DNA of 64,000 nt, taken from NCBI RefSeq assembly GCF_001044425.1, contig NZ_LFML01000068.1:224795-288794 (forward strand). Direction: 5' to 3'. The notes under the pieces were generated by a model. The model was given only the letters and a program-made list of their open reading frames with translations, made no database searches and was not told where the DNA came from. Made by a program: the position numbers and the translations under genes. This document shows, in pieces, positions 24,703-33,349 of this stretch (position 1 is its first letter; every line of letters starts with the position of its first letter). This stretch comes from Streptomyces roseus (lineage in GTDB: Bacteria > Actinomycetota > Actinomycetes > Streptomycetales > Streptomycetaceae).

Positions 24703-26325
24703 ATGACCGTTATGCTGCCCGCCTCATCGCTGTGCATGAGGTGTGGAACCAAGCTGAGCCGTGGCAACACGGATACCGTGTGCAGCCCCTGCCGTCGCAG
24801 TGTCGGTCCTGCAGCCCCAAGTAGCCCGGTACAAGCCGCATCAGCGGCCGCCTCGCCGCACTGGCTTGGTGGTGAAGTTGAGCGGAGTGCTCCGCCTGAC
24901 GGCTCGAACCTTGCCGACGTGCTCAAGGCGTATCGGGCGCTGCACAAGCTGAAGCAGCGAGACCTTGCCGACTTGCTCGGCTATGACCAGTCGTACGTCT
25001 CCTTACTTGAACGTGGCAAGCGGACCATCCGGGACATGGTCGAGCTGCGTCGTCTCGCTCATGCACTGGCGCTGCCCGAAGACGAGCTCGGACTCCTTCC
25101 GCCGGCCGATGCCGCGGTCACGGTCGGGGCGGCCACCGGCGGCCCAGGCGAGCGGAGTCCGCTCGCGGCCGTGGACGATCAGCGGCGTTGGCGTATGACG
25201 CGCCGCGAACTGAATCGCCACCGGGCCGACCTTACGCAGGCTGCTGCTCGTCTGTACCCCGACGTCTCCCGTGCGGGAAACAGTCCGGTGCTCACCCGGG
25301 ATTCGTGGATGTGGCCCGAGCCGATCGACTTCACGGACATTGAGCTGGCCTGGCTGACGCAGGCCAGTCCGCCGGAGATCAGTGGGCGGGAAAAGAAAGC
25401 GGAGGGAGTCCGACCCCTCGCGCCGCACGGCGCCAAGTTCGATCGCTATACCCAGGCAATTCGGATGATCGACAGGCCGTCGCTGTTCGTGAACCGGCCG
25501 AGTTTCCGTCTGCTCGACGTGGGGCGAACGGAAGGCCGTCCCAAGCTGTCATTCGGCTACACGACCTACTTCGACATGGCCGACATCTGCGAGGGCGTGG
25601 CACACGAGCTAGCGAGCGCATGGCTGAAGACGGGCAGCGACCCAGCGTGGATCGGTAAGCCAAGTTGGGCTGAACTCCCGTTCCGGACGCTCGTCGGAGA
25701 CCCGTTCGATCTGGCCCATCGGGCATTGCTGCCATCCATCGACACTCTGACCATTCGTCTTGGGCCCGATGGGGCGTCCTTCCCGCTCCACCATCGGTCC
25801 GCGAGCAACGTTGCTCTGGCTGGAGGGACGTACCACGTGATGCCGGCCGGGGTGTTCCAGCCGTCTTCGGTCATGCCCTGGGACCAAGCGAACGACTTCA
25901 ACCTCTGGCGCAACGTCCTGCGCGAATACGCCGAGGAATTCCTCGGGGACCCCGAAGCCGACGGCAGTAGCGGGGAGCCGATCGACTACGACGAAACGGA
26001 GCCCTTCCGTACGCTCAACCAAGCTCGGCGCGAGGGCAAAGTGCGCCCGTACTGCTTCGGGATCGGTCTGGACCCACTCACGCTTGCAGGCGAGATCCTG
26101 AGCGTGGTGGTCATCGAGGCGGAGGTGTACGACTCAGTCTTCTCCGGCATGGTGTCCCGGAACTCCGAGGGTGCCGTCGTGGCAGGCAACGCCAGCGGGA
26201 GTGGCGCGGGAATCGAGTTCACCGAGTCCAACGTCCGGCGTCTGCTGGACAATGAACCTCTGGCGTCCGCGGCCGCCGCGTGCCTCGACCTGGCGTGGCA
26301 GCACCGCGGGCTCATCCTGGGCTGA
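24703..26325 (+). CDS. XRE-family regulator with zinc-ribbon N-terminus and long C-terminal domain
   Basis: 540 aa. N-terminal four-cysteine knuckle CMRCG...CSPC (residues ~11-30), then an XRE helix-turn-helix (~70-125: LKQRDLADLLGYDQSYVSLLERGKRTI split over the recognition helix), then ~400 residues I do not recognise, rich in conserved Trp/Asp and possibly enzymatic (segments VRPYCFGIGLDPLTLAGEILSVVVIEAEVYD). Large XRE proteins of this shape accompany an NAD-dependent epimerase gene in other Streptomyces elements, from memory. The next gene starts 11 bp downstream and is probably co-transcribed. Role in element control or in a cargo pathway is open. Confidence 0.75.
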   Translation: MTVMLPASSLCMRCGTKLSRGNTDTVCSPCRRSVGPAAPSSPVQAASAAASPHWLGGEVERSAPPDGSNLADVLKAYRALHKLKQRDLADLLGYDQSYVSLLERGKRTIRDMVELRRLAHALALPEDELGLLPPADAAVTVGAATGGPGERSPLAAVDDQRRWRMTRRELNRHRADLTQAAARLYPDVSRAGNSPVLTRDSWMWPEPIDFTDIELAWLTQASPPEISGREKKAEGVRPLAPHGAKFDRYTQAIRMIDRPSLFVNRPSFRLLDVGRTEGRPKLSFGYTTYFDMADICEGVAHELASAWLKTGSDPAWIGKPSWAELPFRTLVGDPFDLAHRALLPSIDTLTIRLGPDGASFPLHHRSASNVALAGGTYHVMPAGVFQPSSVMPWDQANDFNLWRNVLREYAEEFLGDPEADGSSGEPIDYDETEPFRTLNQARREGKVRPYCFGIGLDPLTLAGEILSVVVIEAEVYDSVFSGMVSRNSEGAVVAGNASGSGAGIEFTESNVRRLLDNEPLASAAAACLDLAWQHRGLILG

Positions 26326-26336
26326 GAGGCAGATCA

Positions 26337-27281
26337 GTGCGCGTACTTGTGACCGGTGCATACGGGTTCGTAGGCAATGCGGTCGTGCGGCGGCTCGCCG
26401 AGGCGGGTCACGACACCGTGGCGCTCACCCATCGGCCGGCGGACGCCCCCGTACCGGAGCTGCCCGTGTCTCGAGTGTTCCGAGGCGACATTCGTGACGG
26501 GGACGCCCTCAGGGAAGCTCTTGAGGGGGTCCAAGGCGTGTGCCACCTAGCGGCTCTCACGCGGGTACGGGAGTCCTTCGAACGCCCGGAGGAGTACGAA
26601 GCCGTCAACGCCGGCGGTACGGTGACCTTGCTCGATGCCCTGGCCGCCGCGTCTGCGGGCTCACAGGCACCGACAGTTGTCCTCGGCTCGACTGCTGCGG
26701 TCTACGGAGCACCCGAGCATCAGCCCATCGGCGAGGACACCGTTCCGGCTCCGAGCAACCCGTACGGCACGTCGAAGCTGGCCGCTGATAGGGCGCTGCA
26801 GGCTCGCGCGGAGACAGGCGCGATCAAGGCGGTAAGCCTTCGGTGCTTCAACATCTCGGGTGCCGTCAGCGGAAAGGGCGATGCCGACGAGAGCCGGATC
26901 ATCCCGAAGGCCGTGGCGGTGGCGGCTGGCCGCTACCCGCAGCTCGAAATGAACGGCGACGGCGACGCAGTCCGGGACTTCGTGCACGTTGACGACCTGG
27001 CGCGCGCGTACGTGATGGCGCTTGAGGCCAATACCCCTGCTTCCTGCCGGGTCTACAACGTCGGTGCCACCCCGGCCAGCATGCGGGAGATCGTGGCCAC
27101 GGTGGAACGGGTTACGGGCAGGGGCGTGCCTGTGCTGCACCGTCCCCCGCAGCCCGAGCCGCCGCGGCTGGTGGCGGACATTTCCAGGATCACCGCTGAT
27201 CTGGGGTGGAAGCCGGAGCGCTCCAGCCTTGAGCAGCTGGTGAGCGACGCGTGGTCCGTCGTATCTGCCGACAGTCACTGA
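26337..27281 (+). CDS. NAD-dependent epimerase/dehydratase (extended SDR)
   Basis: 314 aa. GTG at 26337 preceded by GAGAGG. Rossmann glycine motif VTGAYGFVGNAVVRRLAE, acidic residue in GDIRDGDAL, catalytic Ser/Thr in LGSTAAVYG and the YxxxK motif YGTSKLAAD, C-terminal substrate segment VRDFVHVDDLARAYVMALE. This is the UDP-glucose 4-epimerase/dTDP-glucose dehydratase fold; the nucleotide-sugar substrate is not predictable. Its 3' end overlaps the convergent GntR gene by 7 bp. As cargo on an AICE next to a large XRE protein it may serve surface-sugar modification, but that is conjecture. Confidence 0.88.
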   Translation: MRVLVTGAYGFVGNAVVRRLAEAGHDTVALTHRPADAPVPELPVSRVFRGDIRDGDALREALEGVQGVCHLAALTRVRESFERPEEYEAVNAGGTVTLLDALAAASAGSQAPTVVLGSTAAVYGAPEHQPIGEDTVPAPSNPYGTSKLAADRALQARAETGAIKAVSLRCFNISGAVSGKGDADESRIIPKAVAVAAGRYPQLEMNGDGDAVRDFVHVDDLARAYVMALEANTPASCRVYNVGATPASMREIVATVERVTGRGVPVLHRPPQPEPPRLVADISRITADLGWKPERSSLEQLVSDAWSVVSADSH

Positions 27282-27706
27282 GACTTGGTCAGGCGGTCCT
27301 TGACGCTCGCGGGCAGATCGGCGAATGCCGCCTGCCAGCGGTCAAGGGCCGCTTCGCTGTGCGCGGTACTGGCTCCACCCTTCCCCAGAGTCTCGCGTAG
27401 GGCTGCTTCAACCTCCATGCCTGCTTGCAGCAGCGGCAGGGCCCAATCCGCGGCACCGCGTGAGTGATCTGCGAGTCGGGGCGGGAACTGGGCAAAGACC
27501 CCTTTGCCTTGGTGGCCGACTACGTATCCCTCCGCCCGCAGGAGAGAGACGGCGTTCTTCACGACGGTGCTTGAGGCGCCGGAGCTTGTGATCAGATCCT
27601 GTGCTGACGGCAGGGGAGAACCGTCCGGGATCTCGCCGCTGCAAATGCGTTCCCGCAGGTCATCGGCCAGCTGAAGGTATGCCGGCTGCCCTCGAAACTC
27701 TGTCAC
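27275..27706 (-). CDS. GntR-family regulator (possible KorA-type repressor of the element)
   Basis: 143 aa from GTG 27706, which has GGAGG upstream at 9-nt spacing; the frame is open further upstream but the wHTH begins here. Residues ~8-75 form a GntR winged helix (QLADDLRERICSGEIPDGSPLPSAQDL...VVKNAVSLLRAEGYVV). The remaining ~65 residues are short and helical, with no FCD or UTRA effector domain, as in compact plasmid regulators. It diverges from the transfer genes across a 680-bp region that holds two similar palindromic sites. In pSAM2-type elements a GntR repressor (KorSA) shuts down replication and transfer; I infer a similar role. Confidence 0.75.
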   Translation of the reverse strand: MTEFRGQPAYLQLADDLRERICSGEIPDGSPLPSAQDLITSSGASSTVVKNAVSLLRAEGYVVGHQGKGVFAQFPPRLADHSRGAADWALPLLQAGMEVEAALRETLGKGGASTAHSEAALDRWQAAFADLPASVKDRLTKSQ

Positions 27707-27735
27707 GGGGAGAGTCCTCCAGTCGGGGATGTCGT

Positions 27736-27814
27736 ACCTAGTACACCAGTCTCCCCGTATCCATTCCCCATGGGCAGGTCGAGCCACTTGCCAACATAGT
27801 GCACTAGGTGCACC
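27736..27814. promoter_or_regulatory. Paired palindromic operators for the GntR repressor
   Basis: ACCTAGTACACC (27736-27747) and TAGTGCACTAGGTGCACC (27797-27814, containing the perfect palindrome TAGTGCACTA) share CTAG-GT/GTRCACC elements and lie directly upstream of the GntR gene. GntR factors bind GT-AC palindromes, so autoregulation and control of the divergent transfer operon are likely. Confidence 0.5.
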
Positions 27815-28389
27815 ATGTTGAGCGGAGGGCAGCGCGGACGTGCCGAGCCTCGTATGACAAGCCGTCATTCGATTCCGGAGCTCTACGCGGAGAGGCTTGT
27901 CAACAAGCAGGGCCGCCACGGAAACGGCGGCTCAATCGCTGAAGAACCACTCATGAGGGGCCTTCTTTGGGCTGCTCTGAGCTGCGCAAACGCTCAACGC
28001 CAACTCAACAGCGTGATCCACCGCAGCAAGACGGCCGTGACCGCACCGGCTGAGGCGAGTGGAGACCAGCCGACCGAGAACGGGCCCGCGTCACAACCGA
28101 GCCCAACACCCCGTAGGGGGACACGCCATCGGCTCTAAAGATCCGCACGGCCAGACATTGGCTGCGACGACTTCCGGGGACTCGGACCGCCCCCGGAACG
28201 AGCGATGCCGTGCGAAGCCCAGTCCGCCCCTCACCAATGACCACGGTCCTCGACGCCCGACTCTGCACTCCGGGCGTCGGCGGCCGCGGCTGTTCGTGGA
28301 ATCGAGCAGTCGCTTCAACGAAGTGCGGCCCCGGTGCTGGAACACCGGGGCCGCTGCGAGCCGTCCACCTGCTAGGGAGAACACGACTC
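27815..28389. other. Long leader between the GntR repressor and the transfer operon
   Basis: About 570 bp. A 107-codon open frame (27815-28138) has weak third-position GC bias and no recognisable features, so I do not call it. A 12-bp hairpin sits near the end. The region probably holds promoter and control sites of the transfer genes. Confidence 0.4.
28325..28354. terminator. GC hairpin upstream of the first transfer-module gene
   Basis: Perfect 12-bp stem (28325-28336 with 28343-28354; GCGGCCCCGGTG arm), 6-nt loop, 35 bp before the ATG at 28390. Similar hairpins precede several other genes of this element, so it may be an attenuator or an mRNA-stabilising element rather than a terminator. 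Confidence 0.55.
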
Positions 28390-28647
28390 ATGAAGCTCAT
28401 CGTTGCACGTCAGAAGCCCGTTACCGTGCTGCCGCCGGATCTGGAGCCGCCGGATGCGGAGCTGGATGCGATCGAGACCGAGATGCTGGTCATCTCGGCC
28501 GAGGTCGAGTTGCTGGACGCGCTGATCGCGCTGTTGGACCGGCCGGCGTCGGAGTTCGACGCCCGTCGGATCCGGCGGGCGTACCACCGCGTGTTGGCCG
28601 CTCGTCGGGACCTGGCCAACCGGCAGGGTCCGAAGGAGGCGGCATGA
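28390..28647 (+). CDS. Small DUF6284-like protein
   Basis: 85 aa, ATG at 28390. Acidic middle EPPDAELDAIETEMLVISAEVELLDALIALLDRP with a C-terminal basic helix RRIRRAYHRVLAARRDLANRQ. It matches my memory of DUF6284, small proteins found in Streptomyces integrative elements between regulator and Spd-like genes. Function unknown; predicted to be a helical hairpin. It overlaps the next gene by four bases (ATGA). Confidence 0.7.
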   Translation: MKLIVARQKPVTVLPPDLEPPDAELDAIETEMLVISAEVELLDALIALLDRPASEFDARRIRRAYHRVLAARRDLANRQGPKEAA

Positions 28648-29699
28648 GCGCCGGCCGGGCCCTGACCCGACCGCAGAGGATCGTCCTCACCACCGCATTC
28701 GTGCCGATGCTTGCCACTGGTACGGCCGGCGGGGTCGGCACGTTCTCCAACATCAAGGGTGCGTACGGTTCCGGGACCGCCCTCGGCGCGGTCGCCGCGG
28801 GCGAAGGCGCCACCACCGTTCTCGCCCTGGTCCTGCTCGGCCTGACCATGCTGGGGCAGGCCTCGCCGCCCCTGGTACGGGCGGGGCTGTGGCTACTTCC
28901 GGCCGCCGCCTCCGTCATGGCTGCGATGGCCGCAGACGGGCCGGGCCGTACGGTCATCTACGCGGTGACGCCGATGGGCATGTGCGTGTCCGCGGAGGGC
29001 ATGGCGTTTTTGGCTCGGCGGATCGTGGTCCACACCGACGGCCGGGACGCTGAGGCCGAGCACCGGGCCGCCGCCGTGGTCCGCTCGCTGGCCTACCACC
29101 GTGCCCGCGCTGCGAACCACCCCGACGAGAAGATCCGCGCACGCTCCGAGCGCACCTCCTGGAGGCTCGCCCGGAAGGTCGGCACCGGGGATGCCTCCCT
29201 CGGCACGCGTCTGCTGGACGTGCAGCGCGAGCGGGTCACCACGGGTGCGGATGTCGCGCTGGCGGACATGTTCGCCGTGGCCGTCACACCCGAGCGTCAC
29301 GCCGTCACGGCCCCCGTGACGCCCACCCTTCCCCCGGCCCCGGAACCCGCTTCGGCGGTGGTCGAGGCTGAGGCTGTCACGGTGTCCCGTGACAGGGAAG
29401 ACACGCAGGTCAGCACCCCGACGCAGGAGGCTGAGACGGACGGCGTCACGGGGGCCGTCACGCCCGTGACGCTGGACGAGGTCGCGGCCGTAGCGGGCGT
29501 ACCTACGCCTCTCCCGGCCGAGCCGCTCACGGACGTGCAGCTCGTGGTGGTGCTGCGCCATCTGCGGTACTCGGATGATCCTCCGCTGTCCTACCGGCAG
29601 GCCGTCACGGCGTTCCGTGACGCCGGGTTCGTCGGCGGTGAGCAGCGGATCCGCACCGCCTGGGGCGCGCTGATGTCCCAGGAAGAGAGCGCCCCGTGA
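28644..29699 (+). CDS. Membrane protein of the AICE transfer module (Spd-like)
   Basis: 351 aa; ATG with AAGGAGG (28633-28639) at good spacing. Three to four hydrophobic segments in residues ~12-125 (IVLTTAFVPMLATGTAGG, ALGAVAAGEGATTVLALVLLGL, LWLLPAAASVMAAMAA, VIYAVTPMGMCVSAEGMAFLA), then a charged cytoplasmic region, a Pro/Ala/Val-rich linker with repeated VTAPVT-like units, and a C-terminal ~55-residue wHTH-like end (LTDVQLVVVLRHLRYSDDPPLSYRQA region). Architecture resembles the DUF2637-type/spread proteins of pSAM2-like elements, which help the transferred DNA move between mycelial compartments. Confidence 0.7.
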   Translation: MSAGRALTRPQRIVLTTAFVPMLATGTAGGVGTFSNIKGAYGSGTALGAVAAGEGATTVLALVLLGLTMLGQASPPLVRAGLWLLPAAASVMAAMAADGPGRTVIYAVTPMGMCVSAEGMAFLARRIVVHTDGRDAEAEHRAAAVVRSLAYHRARAANHPDEKIRARSERTSWRLARKVGTGDASLGTRLLDVQRERVTTGADVALADMFAVAVTPERHAVTAPVTPTLPPAPEPASAVVEAEAVTVSRDREDTQVSTPTQEAETDGVTGAVTPVTLDEVAAVAGVPTPLPAEPLTDVQLVVVLRHLRYSDDPPLSYRQAVTAFRDAGFVGGEQRIRTAWGALMSQEESAP

Positions 29700-30037
29700 G
29701 CACGCTCCCGGTCTACCCGTGGCGGCTTGCGCCGGAGGGGCTGGCGACGCGTCGGCAGCTGCGGGCGGCCGGGTTGCGGCCCGGTGGTCAGGACGTGGTC
29801 GCGCAGTTGGAGCGGCCCCGCTACCGGCGCGGCCCGCTGGTCGCCTTCCTGTACCGCGTGGACGGTGCCCTGCCGGTCCGGCCGATGACCGTAGCCAAGC
29901 GCGCGGCCCTCGTCGCGGCGAATACGGCCCGCCGCACGTGCCCGACCTGCCACCGGGACGCGGGCTACGTGATTCCTTCCCGTCTGGGCGAGTGCGTGCC
30001 GTGTGCGTTCCCCGACTCCGATCCGTGCACTGCCTGA
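29696..30037 (+). CDS. RRQRL-motif zinc-binding protein
   Basis: 113 aa, GTG start overlapping the previous stop. Contains ATRRQLRAAGLRPGGQ near residue 18, the signature of the small RRQRL-type proteins of actinobacterial elements, and a C-terminal zinc ribbon (CPTCHRDAGYVIPSRLGECVPC, two CxxC knuckles). Likely binds nucleic acid; function unknown. Part of the tightly packed transfer operon. Confidence 0.7.
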   Translation: MSTLPVYPWRLAPEGLATRRQLRAAGLRPGGQDVVAQLERPRYRRGPLVAFLYRVDGALPVRPMTVAKRAALVAANTARRTCPTCHRDAGYVIPSRLGECVPCAFPDSDPCTA

Positions 30038-30067
30038 ACCCTCTCCGTCTTCGTCAGGAGTTCTGCT

Positions 30068-30580
30068 GTGTCTCGCCGCATGCGGCCGTCGGCCGCTTCC
30101 ACGATCCACATTCCACGTCAGCGCGGCGGCCGGCGGGAGCCGGTCATCCTCGTCGTCAGCTCCGAACCGTCCCTGACCCTGACCAGCCGCGCCGCCCTCG
30201 CGGTGGGCCGGTGGGCGTGGAAGCACCGCCTGGCCTGGGCCCCCACAGCCATCGCCACCGTGCTGCTCGTCGTGACCGGGGTCGTGCACCTGATCGAGCC
30301 CCGCACCGCCTGGTTCCTGGCCGCGCTCGCGCTGGCCCCGGCCGGCGTGTGGGCGTGGAGCATGCTGCGCCGCCGTCCGACCTCCCGGCAGGCCGTCCTC
30401 TGGCGGGCCCTCCTCGCCGCGTTCACGACCGCGGTCGCCACGTGGTTCGCGCTGGCCGTGTGGTTCGCCCCCACCCACCCGACCCTGTTCACCGCCTGGA
30501 CCGTCCTGACCCTGGCCGCGCAGGTGGCCTGGCTCGTCGCCCGCCGCATGACCCTCGTGTCTGAGAAGGAGAGCGCCTGA
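30068..30580 (+). CDS. Small membrane protein, SpdB-like
   Basis: 170 aa. GTG at 30068 with AGGAG at 7-nt spacing. After a basic N-terminus (~45 residues) there are four likely helices: APTAIATVLLVVTGVVHLI, AWFLAALALAPAGVWAWSM, LLAAFTTAVATWFALAVW and LFTAWTVLTLAAQVAWLVA. Size and topology fit Streptomyces spread (Spd) proteins. Its stop overlaps the next ATG. Confidence 0.68.
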   Translation: MSRRMRPSAASTIHIPRQRGGRREPVILVVSSEPSLTLTSRAALAVGRWAWKHRLAWAPTAIATVLLVVTGVVHLIEPRTAWFLAALALAPAGVWAWSMLRRRPTSRQAVLWRALLAAFTTAVATWFALAVWFAPTHPTLFTAWTVLTLAAQVAWLVARRMTLVSEKESA

Positions 30581-31161
30581 TGGCGAACACCACCAACGCC
30601 GCCGGATGGAAGCCTGGCGGCCAGCAAGCCCGGACCCAGCGGACCTGGTCCGCGCCGCGGGCTGGTGCCAACGGTTCCCAGACCAAGGTCAACAACAAGA
30701 CCTTCTCGCCCGGCTTCACCCTGAACGTCAACGCGGGCGGCCGTGGCAACAGCGGCGGCCGGCACGCCGCCCCGGCCGGGGGCGGTGGGCAGGGTGGGGG
30801 ACGGTCGCAGTCGCTGTTGCCTGCGCCGGAGTTCAGCTCCCCGGCGCAGGTCCGGCAGTACTGCAACGCCGTTCGCGCCGCTGGGGTCGCCCTCTCCATC
30901 GAAGTGGCCATGGGCGCGGAGATCCTCAAGGCCACCCTGGTCCAGGTCCCCGACCCCGACGGCCGCATCGGTGGCTCCCGCTTCCGGGCCGCGAAGGTCG
31001 CGCGGAAGATGCAGCGCGCCGCCGACGCCCTGCGCGACGCGGCGAAGAACGCCGCCGCCACCTACGCCTCGTTCCAGCAGGAGTACGAGGAAGAGATCAA
31101 CCGTGTCCGCCACCGCGCCCGTCCCGCCGCAACGCCGCGGATGGACTGGGGTCAGCTCTAG
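30580..31161 (+). CDS. traA: TraA-like plasmid transfer protein
   Basis: 193 aa, ATG 30580 sharing a base with the previous stop. Asn/Gly/Ser-rich disordered N-terminus (~1-75; includes VNNKTFSPGFTLNVNAGGRG and a Gly-rich run) followed by a helical C-terminal domain (SSPAQVRQYCNAVRAAGVALSIEVAMGAEI split over two helices, and a charged coiled segment FQQEYEEEINRVRHRAR). Proteins annotated TraA with this layout precede the FtsK-like TraB in Streptomyces conjugative elements. Here traB starts 13 bp downstream. Biochemical role is not established. Confidence 0.68.
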   Translation: MANTTNAAGWKPGGQQARTQRTWSAPRAGANGSQTKVNNKTFSPGFTLNVNAGGRGNSGGRHAAPAGGGGQGGGRSQSLLPAPEFSSPAQVRQYCNAVRAAGVALSIEVAMGAEILKATLVQVPDPDGRIGGSRFRAAKVARKMQRAADALRDAAKNAAATYASFQQEYEEEINRVRHRARPAATPRMDWGQL

Positions 31162-31174
31162 AAGGGAGTGAGTC

Positions 31175-33223
31175 ATGGCCACGACTGAACGCACCACCGT
31201 TGAGCAGCAGTACGAAGACCAGCTCCGCGGCTCCTCCGACGGCAACGGCATCACCGCCTACATCCTGCACCGCGCCAAGCCCCACCTGCCGCCCTGGCTG
31301 TGCGCTGGCGGGCTGGGGCTGGCCGGTGCTCTGGGCAGCGTCCAGTGGGAGGGCAGCGCCGCGGCCGGCGTCGGCCTCACCCTCGCCTCCGTCGCCCTGA
31401 CCGGCCTCACCTGGTGGGCCGGAAAGGCGACCGGTCAGCAGCGGCGCCTGCACTCGGCCATCACCGTCGCCGCAGGCTCCGCCTGGCTCACCGGCGCGTG
31501 CCTGGCCGGACCCACGGCCGGGGCCCTGCCCGACCTGTACCTGATGGGCGCCCCCGCGCTCGCTCTCTCCTGGAACATCCGCATGGTCTTGCGCCGCAAC
31601 GTCGACGGCACCGCCGCCGGCGGGACGGACAAGGGCCTGCTGGAGAAGGTCGGGCTGGCGCGGGCGCAGATCGGCGCCACGTCGGTGGAACCCAACCGTG
31701 TTACCGCGAAGATGGCGCTGGAGGCGGGCGAGCAGACCAACGAGGACGTGGCCCGGGTGTTGCCGCGGATCGCGTCCGCGCTGGACCTGCCCAAGTCCGC
31801 CGTCCGCTACATGCCCGACCCCGACTCCGCCCGCCGCGGCGAACTCGTCATCGTCCCCGAAGACATGCTCGCCCAAGTCGCGGAATGGGAAGAGCCGTCC
31901 AACCTGGGCGGCTCGATCGTGGATCCGCTGGTTATCGGCCGCTACGACGATGGCTCGCCGCTCGTTCTGTGGCTGCCTGGTGATCCGGAGATCAAGCGCA
32001 ACGCCACGCATGTGCTGATCGCTGGCGGGACCGGATCGGGCAAGGGTGAGACGGCCCTGAACCTGATGCTGGAGATCCTCTCCCGCCGCGACGTCCTCCT
32101 GTGGGTGTCGGACCCGAAGATGTTCCAGGACTTCCGCCCCCTGCTGCCCGGCATGGACTGGGCCGCAGAGGGCGGACCCGACACCGAGGTCATGGTCGAG
32201 GCCATCAAGGCCGTCATCCCCGCACGCACGCGCTGGCTCGGCGCCCACTCGTACCGGCAGTGGATCCCCGCGGCCGCACAGCGGCAGACCAGCCGGGATC
32301 ACACGTGCCGGCCGGACGGGCGTCCGTGCGGGTGTGAGGGGATGCCGTTCCTGGTCACCTGGATGGAAGAGGCCGCCAACACCCTCCGCCTCATGGGCGA
32401 CGACGCATTCACCGGGATCGCCCAAGAGGCCCGCTCCGCCGGCGTCACCCTGATCGTCTCGCTTCAGCGGCCCTCCTACGACCAGATGTCGACCTCGACT
32501 CGGGCGTCTCTGCCGTCGGTGATCGCGCTCGGCTGCGACCCCCGCGATGAGGGGTTCTCGCTTCCGGACGTGGTGATCGATGCGGGGGCGCATCCGGGGG
32601 CGTGGGGGAACCGGCGGCCGGGCTACTGCTACGTCGTCTCACCCGGCATCCCCGAGGACCGCTACCCCTCCCCGGGCCGCACCTTCGCCATCCCCCACAC
32701 CGCCACCCCCACGATCGAGGCGCTTGCCCGGTGGGCGCAGGCCCACGGCGCCACCGCCGACCCGGTCACGGGCAGCGCGGCGCGGGCGGTGGCCGGGCAG
32801 AACTACACCGGCCGCACCGCCCCCGGCGCCGCGCCGATCCTCCGGCTGGCCGTCGAGGAGGAGGGCGTTCGGATGGAAGCGGAATCCGGTGGACTGCTCG
32901 TGGACCCGGAGGATGCGGGCATCGACCCTGACGCCGACCTACCCGCCGGGGAGGAAGGCGACGACGTTCCGTTGTGGGAGTCGCCGGGGCACAAGCCGTC
33001 GCCGGAGGAGGCGCGGGAGTTGTTCGCGGACGCGCTGGATGACTTCGAGAGCGCAGGTCGGATGGTGGTGGGTCCGAAGGACTTCATGGACTGGTGCGAC
33101 CGCCATCATCTCTCCCGCCCGTGGGTCTCCGCGCGCCTCAAGGACGCCGCCCTTGACGGTCGGTTGGAGCCGACCTCGGCCACCGGCCGGTGGCGGATCG
33201 TCCCCACCCTCAAGATCGCCTGA
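31175..33223 (+). CDS. traB: FtsK/SpoIIIE-like conjugative DNA translocase TraB
   Basis: 682 aa, ATG after GAAGGGAGTGAGTC. Two to three N-terminal membrane helices (~40-140), then a RecA-like motor: Walker A IAGGTGSGKGETALN (residues ~282-296), Walker B region VTWMEEAANTLRLMG, and SLQRPSYDQMSTSTRASLPSVIALG typical of mycelial translocases. The C-terminal ~75 residues (EEARELFADALDDFESAGR...WCDRHHLSRPWVSARLKDAALDGRLE) form a winged helix that in TraB proteins reads 8-bp recognition repeats at clt. Such octamer repeats follow at once downstream. TraB alone moves double-stranded DNA between hyphae. Central gene of the transfer module. Confidence 0.92.
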   Translation: MATTERTTVEQQYEDQLRGSSDGNGITAYILHRAKPHLPPWLCAGGLGLAGALGSVQWEGSAAAGVGLTLASVALTGLTWWAGKATGQQRRLHSAITVAAGSAWLTGACLAGPTAGALPDLYLMGAPALALSWNIRMVLRRNVDGTAAGGTDKGLLEKVGLARAQIGATSVEPNRVTAKMALEAGEQTNEDVARVLPRIASALDLPKSAVRYMPDPDSARRGELVIVPEDMLAQVAEWEEPSNLGGSIVDPLVIGRYDDGSPLVLWLPGDPEIKRNATHVLIAGGTGSGKGETALNLMLEILSRRDVLLWVSDPKMFQDFRPLLPGMDWAAEGGPDTEVMVEAIKAVIPARTRWLGAHSYRQWIPAAAQRQTSRDHTCRPDGRPCGCEGMPFLVTWMEEAANTLRLMGDDAFTGIAQEARSAGVTLIVSLQRPSYDQMSTSTRASLPSVIALGCDPRDEGFSLPDVVIDAGAHPGAWGNRRPGYCYVVSPGIPEDRYPSPGRTFAIPHTATPTIEALARWAQAHGATADPVTGSAARAVAGQNYTGRTAPGAAPILRLAVEEEGVRMEAESGGLLVDPEDAGIDPDADLPAGEEGDDVPLWESPGHKPSPEEARELFADALDDFESAGRMVVGPKDFMDWCDRHHLSRPWVSARLKDAALDGRLEPTSATGRWRIVPTLKIA

Positions 33224-33340
33224 CACCTGACACCCCCTGACAGTGTCAGGGCACCGTGACACCCAAACCCCTAGGCAAACCCGCCGTCACGCGGCCTGAC
33301 ACCTGCCGTCTGACACCTCCTGACAGTCCCGTCTGACACT
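33220..33340. repeat. Candidate clt locus: CTGACACC octamer repeats
   Basis: Starting at the traB stop: CTGACACC at 33220, 33227, 33296 and 33310; variants CTGACAGT at 33237 and 33320, CTGACACT at 33333 and GTGACACC at 33256. CTGACAGTGTCAG (33237-33249) adds an inverted copy. TraB translocases recognise 8-bp direct repeats (TRS) in a noncoding clt, which is a direct positional match here. Confidence 0.7.
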
Positions 33341-33349
33341 TCACCCACC

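Noticed and set aside
27815..28138. 107-codon frame upstream of the transfer operon
   Set aside because: Weak third-position GC bias, no ribosome binding site and no recognisable features; region is better read as a regulatory leader.
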